From contig JAJDDX010000212.1 of assembly GCA_029260055.1 (NCBI GenBank), forward strand, positions 1-55,562: DNA of 55,562 nucleotides, given 5' to 3'. Source of the DNA: Phycisphaerae bacterium (GTDB taxonomy: Bacteria > Planctomycetota > Phycisphaerae > UBA1845). This document shows, piece by piece, positions 52,430 to 55,562 of this stretch. Made by a program: the position numbers and the translations under genes. Each line of letters opens with the position of its first letter. Position 1 is the stretch's first letter. The notes beneath the pieces were generated by a model that was not told where the DNA came from, made no database searches, and worked only from the letters and a program-made list of their open reading frames with translations.

Positions 52430-53302
52430 CTACTGCAGCCTCGAATCAGCCGTGCGCTTCCCGAACCAAAGCGAGTACACGATGCACAGAATCTGCGTCC
52501 CGAAGGCCAAGCCGAACACGGCCCCGGCGGCCGCAATGACGTAGATGAACGGCTCTATCATTCGGGCAAGCCACCACGACGCGAAATCGGCACAGAGTAC
52601 CAGCATCGGGAGCGGCACCAGCACGGCCTTGAGTCTGTCGGGCACCCCGGTCAACAGGAACAGGCCGCCCACGATGAGGGTGAAGACGGGGATGGCCATG
52701 ATGTGCGCGTGCGTGACCTGGACGAGTTCGGGCCGACCGATCGGCGCCAAACGCATGGACTTGCTCTCCGGCGTGGGTTTGCCGCCGAGTGGTGCGGCGA
52801 CCGACATCACGAGCGCGTATTCCGGTTCGTCGAGTACTGATTGGGCGTACGGGACGTCCGCCATCTCGCCGTCGGTGGCGTTGTGGCAGCGAACGCATTG
52901 GCGGCCGATCACGCGCTGGGCCGACGGATCACCCGGTTCGCGAAGGGCCGCCTGAGTGAACGCACTCTCATCGCTTCCGCTTTCGAGCCACGCGGTGAGG
53001 CTCCGGACGGCGGGCTCTCCACCTTTTTCCAGGAACTTGCGCATCGGGCCGCCCGGGCGGACCATTTGTTCCATGATGGAGGGCGAATGGGCGCGCGAAT
53101 CCGCGGTCACCTCAGCGTCCATGCCGTGGTAGTTGCGGCGTAGATCGTCCACCGTCAGACCGGGCTTCAGGTCGGCCTCGGTATGGTGCTCGAAGATGTT
53201 GCGTACGCCGATCAGGTAGCCCACGCCGATCAGCGCGAGGAACGCGGTGACGAGCACCTTGGCGGGTGTTGACAGATTGGCGAGACGGAAGGAACCGAGC
53301 AT
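52430..53302 (-). CDS. Membrane-bound c-type cytochrome
   Basis: A 290-residue protein with one haem c motif, CVRCH (136-140), between an N-terminal membrane anchor (about 14-32) and three further hydrophobic helices (about 187-206, 212-232 and 238-282 in two segments). Conserved-looking histidines in THAHIMAIPVF at the membrane edge could be a second haem ligand set. The soluble part (35-175) should be periplasmic. It has no family that I recognise beyond cytochrome c. The ATG at 53302 follows GGAGG; the frame upstream into the peroxidase gene is a shadow. The gene is 44 bp downstream of the peroxidase, so it may exchange electrons with it. Confidence 0.8.
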   Translation of the reverse strand: MLGSFRLANLSTPAKVLVTAFLALIGVGYLIGVRNIFEHHTEADLKPGLTVDDLRRNYHGMDAEVTADSRAHSPSIMEQMVRPGGPMRKFLEKGGEPAVRSLTAWLESGSDESAFTQAALREPGDPSAQRVIGRQCVRCHNATDGEMADVPYAQSVLDEPEYALVMSVAAPLGGKPTPESKSMRLAPIGRPELVQVTHAHIMAIPVFTLIVGGLFLLTGVPDRLKAVLVPLPMLVLCADFASWWLARMIEPFIYVIAAAGAVFGLAFGTQILCIVYSLWFGKRTADSRLQ

Positions 53303-53346
53303 CAAACGTATCCTCCATGCTGTGATGGGCCGTCGACCGACGGTCG

Positions 53347-54375
53347 TTACGGGAGCTCCGGCGCTTCCATGATCGGATAGCTTCCCGACAGAGCTTCCAT
53401 AAACGCGATCAGGTCCTTGATGTTGGTCTTGGTCAATTTGGCCTCGCGCACAATCTTGAGCATCGACGAAAGATTCGAGTTGTCGATTCCACCGCCGGCC
53501 ATGATCTGCACGGCCTTCGACAGGGAGTCGACGCTGCCGTCGTGGAAGTACGGTCCGGTGTGGGCGACCTCCCGCAGAGAAGGTACGCGGAACTTGCCGA
53601 GATCGCGGTCCTTCTTCGTCACGTCCTTGCGGCCTTCGTCGGGCTTCTTGGTCTTGGCGCCGACACCGGCGTTGTAGAAGCGCCCGCTGGTAAAGAGCGG
53701 AGGGGTGTGGCACGTCGCGCATTGCGCTTCGTTCATGAAGAGTTCCATGCCGCGCAACTGACTCGGCGTCATCACGCCTTCGTAGCCCGCCTCGTGGCGA
53801 TCATACGCGGAGTTTCCGCTGATCACCGTGCGCTCGAACGCGGCGATGGCCTTGGCGATGCCCTCTTTGGTCACCTCCGTGCCGAACACATCCTTGAAGC
53901 GACGGACGTAGTCGGGGACTTTCGCGAGCTTGGCGACCACATCCTCGAGCTTGGCTCCCATTTCGATCGGGTTCTCGATCGGGCCCAGCGCCTGCTCTTC
54001 GAGTGACTTTGCCCGACCATCCCAAAACTGAGAAGTGTGATAGGCCGAGTTGATGACGCTTGGGGCGTTGCGCCCGCCGACCTGGGCCTTGATGCCCTTG
54101 CTCGTGGCGCGGCGCTCGGTCCAGCCGGTCTTCGGCTCGTGGCAGGTAGCGCACGACACGGTCCCGTCACCGCTGAGCCGCTTGTCGAAATAGAGCATCT
54201 TACCCAGTTCGACCTTGGCGGCGGTCATGGGGTTGTCTTCCGGAACCGGAACCGGAGGAAGGCCGAGCGGCGGTTGGATTGTCATAACCGAATTCGGGCC
54301 TGCAAACGCGACGGAAGCGAGTGCTAGTATGCCAAACAGAACAGCGAAGGGGTTGGATCGTGTATAGCGCCTCAT
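53347..54375 (-). CDS. Di-haem cytochrome c peroxidase (MauG/CcpA family)
   Basis: A 342-residue periplasmic peroxidase with a signal peptide (cleaved near ASVAFAG, residue 25). The two haem c sites are CATCH (75-79) and CATCH (219-223). Family segments include VELGKMLYFDKRLSGDGT, NAPSVINSAYH, FWDGRAKSLEEQALGPI, and FRVPSLREVAHTGPYFHDG near the C-terminus. It reduces H2O2 with electrons from small cytochromes; MauG members oxidise proteins instead. The ATG at 54375 has AGGAG nine bases upstream. It leads a three-gene group with the membrane cytochrome and AhpD-like gene. Confidence 0.94.
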   Translation of the reverse strand: MRRYTRSNPFAVLFGILALASVAFAGPNSVMTIQPPLGLPPVPVPEDNPMTAAKVELGKMLYFDKRLSGDGTVSCATCHEPKTGWTERRATSKGIKAQVGGRNAPSVINSAYHTSQFWDGRAKSLEEQALGPIENPIEMGAKLEDVVAKLAKVPDYVRRFKDVFGTEVTKEGIAKAIAAFERTVISGNSAYDRHEAGYEGVMTPSQLRGMELFMNEAQCATCHTPPLFTSGRFYNAGVGAKTKKPDEGRKDVTKKDRDLGKFRVPSLREVAHTGPYFHDGSVDSLSKAVQIMAGGGIDNSNLSSMLKIVREAKLTKTNIKDLIAFMEALSGSYPIMEAPELP

Positions 54376-54514
54376 CGTGTATACTCCTAAAGCTCTTGGA
54401 CTCCGGATTCCCGGCTGCGGCCCGCTTGCTCCGCCGCCGCGATACCGGAGTTGTACGGGCAAAGGCCCCACCAGATCAAGATGCCGCGGCGTAACAGGGA
54501 CGAGGTACTCAGGT

Positions 54515-55015
54515 ATGCAGGTCCGACCAACCGAACGAGGCGATCTTGACGGCGTGCGCGAGATCATGAACTGGGCCATCGAGCGCACGCCCACGAATTT
54601 CAACCTCGAGCCGGTCACACTGGAATCGCTGACCGACACCTGGCGGACGGTACACGAGACGTATCCGTGGTATGTGGCGGAGTTGCAGGACTGCGCTTAT
54701 GGCCGGATTGTCGGCTTTGCTAACGCCTACCAATACAAGCCGCGCGAAGCCTATCGATTGACGGCAGAGGCCGCGGTCTATGTCCATCCGGACCATCACG
54801 GCGGCGGGATAGGGCGAGCGTTGTATCGGGCGTTGATCGACGCCACGACCCAACGGGGCTTCCATACGCTGATCGCGTCGATCACGCTGCCGAACCCAGT
54901 AAGCGAGCGGCTTCACACGTCTTTCGACTTTCATCGCGTCGGCACAATTACGCATGCCGGCTTCAAGTTCGGCCTTTGGCACGACATCGCGCTATGGCAG
55001 CTCATGCTTGGATGA
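54515..55015 (+). CDS. GNAT N-acetyltransferase, phosphinothricin acetyltransferase-like
   Basis: A 166-residue GNAT enzyme. The acetyl-CoA loop is VYVHPDHHGGGIGRAL (about 90-105), followed by the PAT/Bar-type ending (ASITLPNPVSERLHTSF, then HRVGTITHAGFKFGLWHD). Such enzymes acetylate phosphinothricin, methionine sulfoximine or related amines; the natural substrate here is unknown. The ATG at 54515 has only GAGG fourteen bases upstream, a weak site. It is divergent from the peroxidase gene. Confidence 0.87.
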   Translation: MQVRPTERGDLDGVREIMNWAIERTPTNFNLEPVTLESLTDTWRTVHETYPWYVAELQDCAYGRIVGFANAYQYKPREAYRLTAEAAVYVHPDHHGGGIGRALYRALIDATTQRGFHTLIASITLPNPVSERLHTSFDFHRVGTITHAGFKFGLWHDIALWQLMLG

Positions 55016-55154
55016 CGCGCCGGGCGCGGGCCCGGACGTGATGGTACGCCCCTGCCCGCTTCGCATCGTTTCCCTCCTTGTTATTGGCGCAGAGCCGCAA
55101 TCAGACCTGTTGATTTCGTTCGCATCGCGACATTGACTACTCCCGCGGACACAT

Positions 55155-55184
55155 GATGTAGTGTCACCCAGCGACACTGACATC
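55155..55184. repeat. Inverted repeat, possible operator or terminator
   Basis: GATGT-AGTGTC (55155-55165) pairs with GACACT-(G)-ACATC (55173-55184) around ACCCAGC: eleven base pairs with one bulged G. No T tract follows on either strand. It lies between the acetyltransferase stop and the promoter-like site of the last gene, so an operator or a weak terminator are both possible. Confidence 0.45.
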
Positions 55185-55222
55185 AGTGAAAACCCCTTTG
55201 GATAATACAAGTAGAAAAGGTC

Positions 55223-55251
55223 TTGCATTGCCTGTAACAGGGCGGTAATGT
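55223..55251 (+). promoter_or_regulatory. Putative promoter of the terminal gene
   Basis: TTGCAT (55223-55228), 17-bp spacer, TAATGT (55246-55251). The leader would be about 118 nt. Confidence 0.3.
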
Positions 55252-55374
55252 CATCTCGCGTTTCAATTCCGGACATGCTTGGGCTGGAGCGATGTCCGTG
55301 CCCCGTGTGGGGCAAGAGAGGGCCGGGAACCCGTATCAGGGTTTTCCACTAGGGTTTTTTCAGGAGGAGAGTCC

Positions 55375-55562
55375 ATGTCTGCAAACTGTAGGGCAGTGTG
55401 CGCGCAGAGCCTGCGCGGAGCGGTCGTGTGTGTGGCGTTGTTCGCGTCGTCGGCGGCGTATGCCACGAATCACTTTGTTCAATTCGACGAGGTCATGGCT
55501 GGAGCCAACGGCGATTCGACGCTCCAGTTCGTAGAGATTAAGTTCCTTGGGGGGCAAGGCCG
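55375..55562 (+). CDS. Secreted protein, 5' part only
   Basis: The window ends inside this gene after 62 codons. AGGAGGAGA lies six bases before the ATG at 55375. The start is a clear signal peptide: basic residues, a hydrophobic run (GAVVCVALFASSAAYA) and a cleavage site near AYA-T (residue 31). The mature part begins HFVQFDEVMAGANGD then TLQFVEIKFLG, which resembles the beginning of exported planctomycete proteins of unknown function with lamin-tail-like strands. Nothing more can be said without the rest. Confidence 0.7.
   Translation, partial: MSANCRAVCAQSLRGAVVCVALFASSAAYATNHFVQFDEVMAGANGDSTLQFVEIKFLGGQG

Larger units (their letters stand above)
55016..55374. other. Intergenic region before the terminal secreted gene
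   Basis: A 359-bp stretch, less GC-rich than its surroundings. It holds an inverted repeat (55155-55184) and a promoter-like site (55223-55251). The short frames here are not credible genes. Confidence 0.45.

Noticed and set aside
52430-53722. Extension of the membrane cytochrome into the peroxidase gene
   Set aside because: The added 140 residues are a shadow frame of the peroxidase; the ATG at 53302 has GGAGG and starts a membrane anchor.
55155-55184. Inverted repeat as a standard rho-independent terminator
   Set aside because: No T tract on either side and it sits about 140 bp after the acetyltransferase stop.

Overview
The window reads as a chromosomal segment of a high-GC Planctomycetota-like bacterium. 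This placement is inferred from gene content, not from a marker gene: two ECF-type sigma factor plus receptor-like Ser/Thr kinase pairs (one kinase with WD40 repeats, one with TPRs), secreted proteins with dockerin-like and DCNxNxIPDxCD repeats, a PilZ-containing HD-GYP protein, many stand-alone receivers and hybrid histidine kinases, and a tRNA gene without an encoded CCA. Promoters that can be recognised look like ordinary sigma-70 sites (TTGNNN, 16-17 bp, TANNNT or GATAAT).

Left part (1-17235): a FixJ-type response regulator; recJ; a single-domain receiver on the other strand; a large secreted TPR protein enclosing a metallopeptidase domain; a Ser/Thr kinase translationally coupled to a metallophosphoesterase; an HD-GYP/PilZ cyclic-di-GMP protein; then a signalling operon of receiver-PAS-kinase-receiver, two tandem MEDS-domain proteins and a second hybrid kinase with a cysteine-rich sensor region.

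Middle (17020-28452): a palindromic REP-like element and a decayed 3' piece of tRNA-Ser, a WD40 kinase with its sigma factor, and a divergent set of three secreted proteins (metzincin-like protease/beta-helix/dockerin, an unrecognised protein, and a Cys-rich repeat protein). An intact tRNA-Ser(UGA) closes this block. The intact tRNA and its decayed 3' copy lie in the same orientation about 11 kb apart, the geometry left by insertion at a tRNA 3' end. A sigma-54 activator with a GAF sensor and a second sigma/kinase pair follow.

The centrepiece (33743-48186, all minus strand) is a closely spaced run in the order maeA-hypF-hypC-hypD-hypE-receiver-membrane histidine kinase-hydB-hydG-hydD-hydA-maturation protease-hypA-hypB. 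It encodes an apparently complete cytoplasmic group 3b-type (NADP-linked, sulfhydrogenase-like) NiFe hydrogenase, the whole HypABCDEF maturation set, an NAD(P)-malic enzyme and a two-component pair whose membrane sensor resembles RegB. The arrangement suggests joint, redox-controlled expression of H2/NAD(P)H and malate/pyruvate balancing.

Right end (48754-55562): a LolA-like exported protein, two SAM methyltransferases around a NifX-like protein, an AhpD-like protein, a membrane cytochrome c and a MauG-type di-haem peroxidase, a phosphinothricin-acetyltransferase-like GNAT, and the start of a secreted protein cut by the window end. No CRISPR array, rRNA, integrase or transposase gene was seen.
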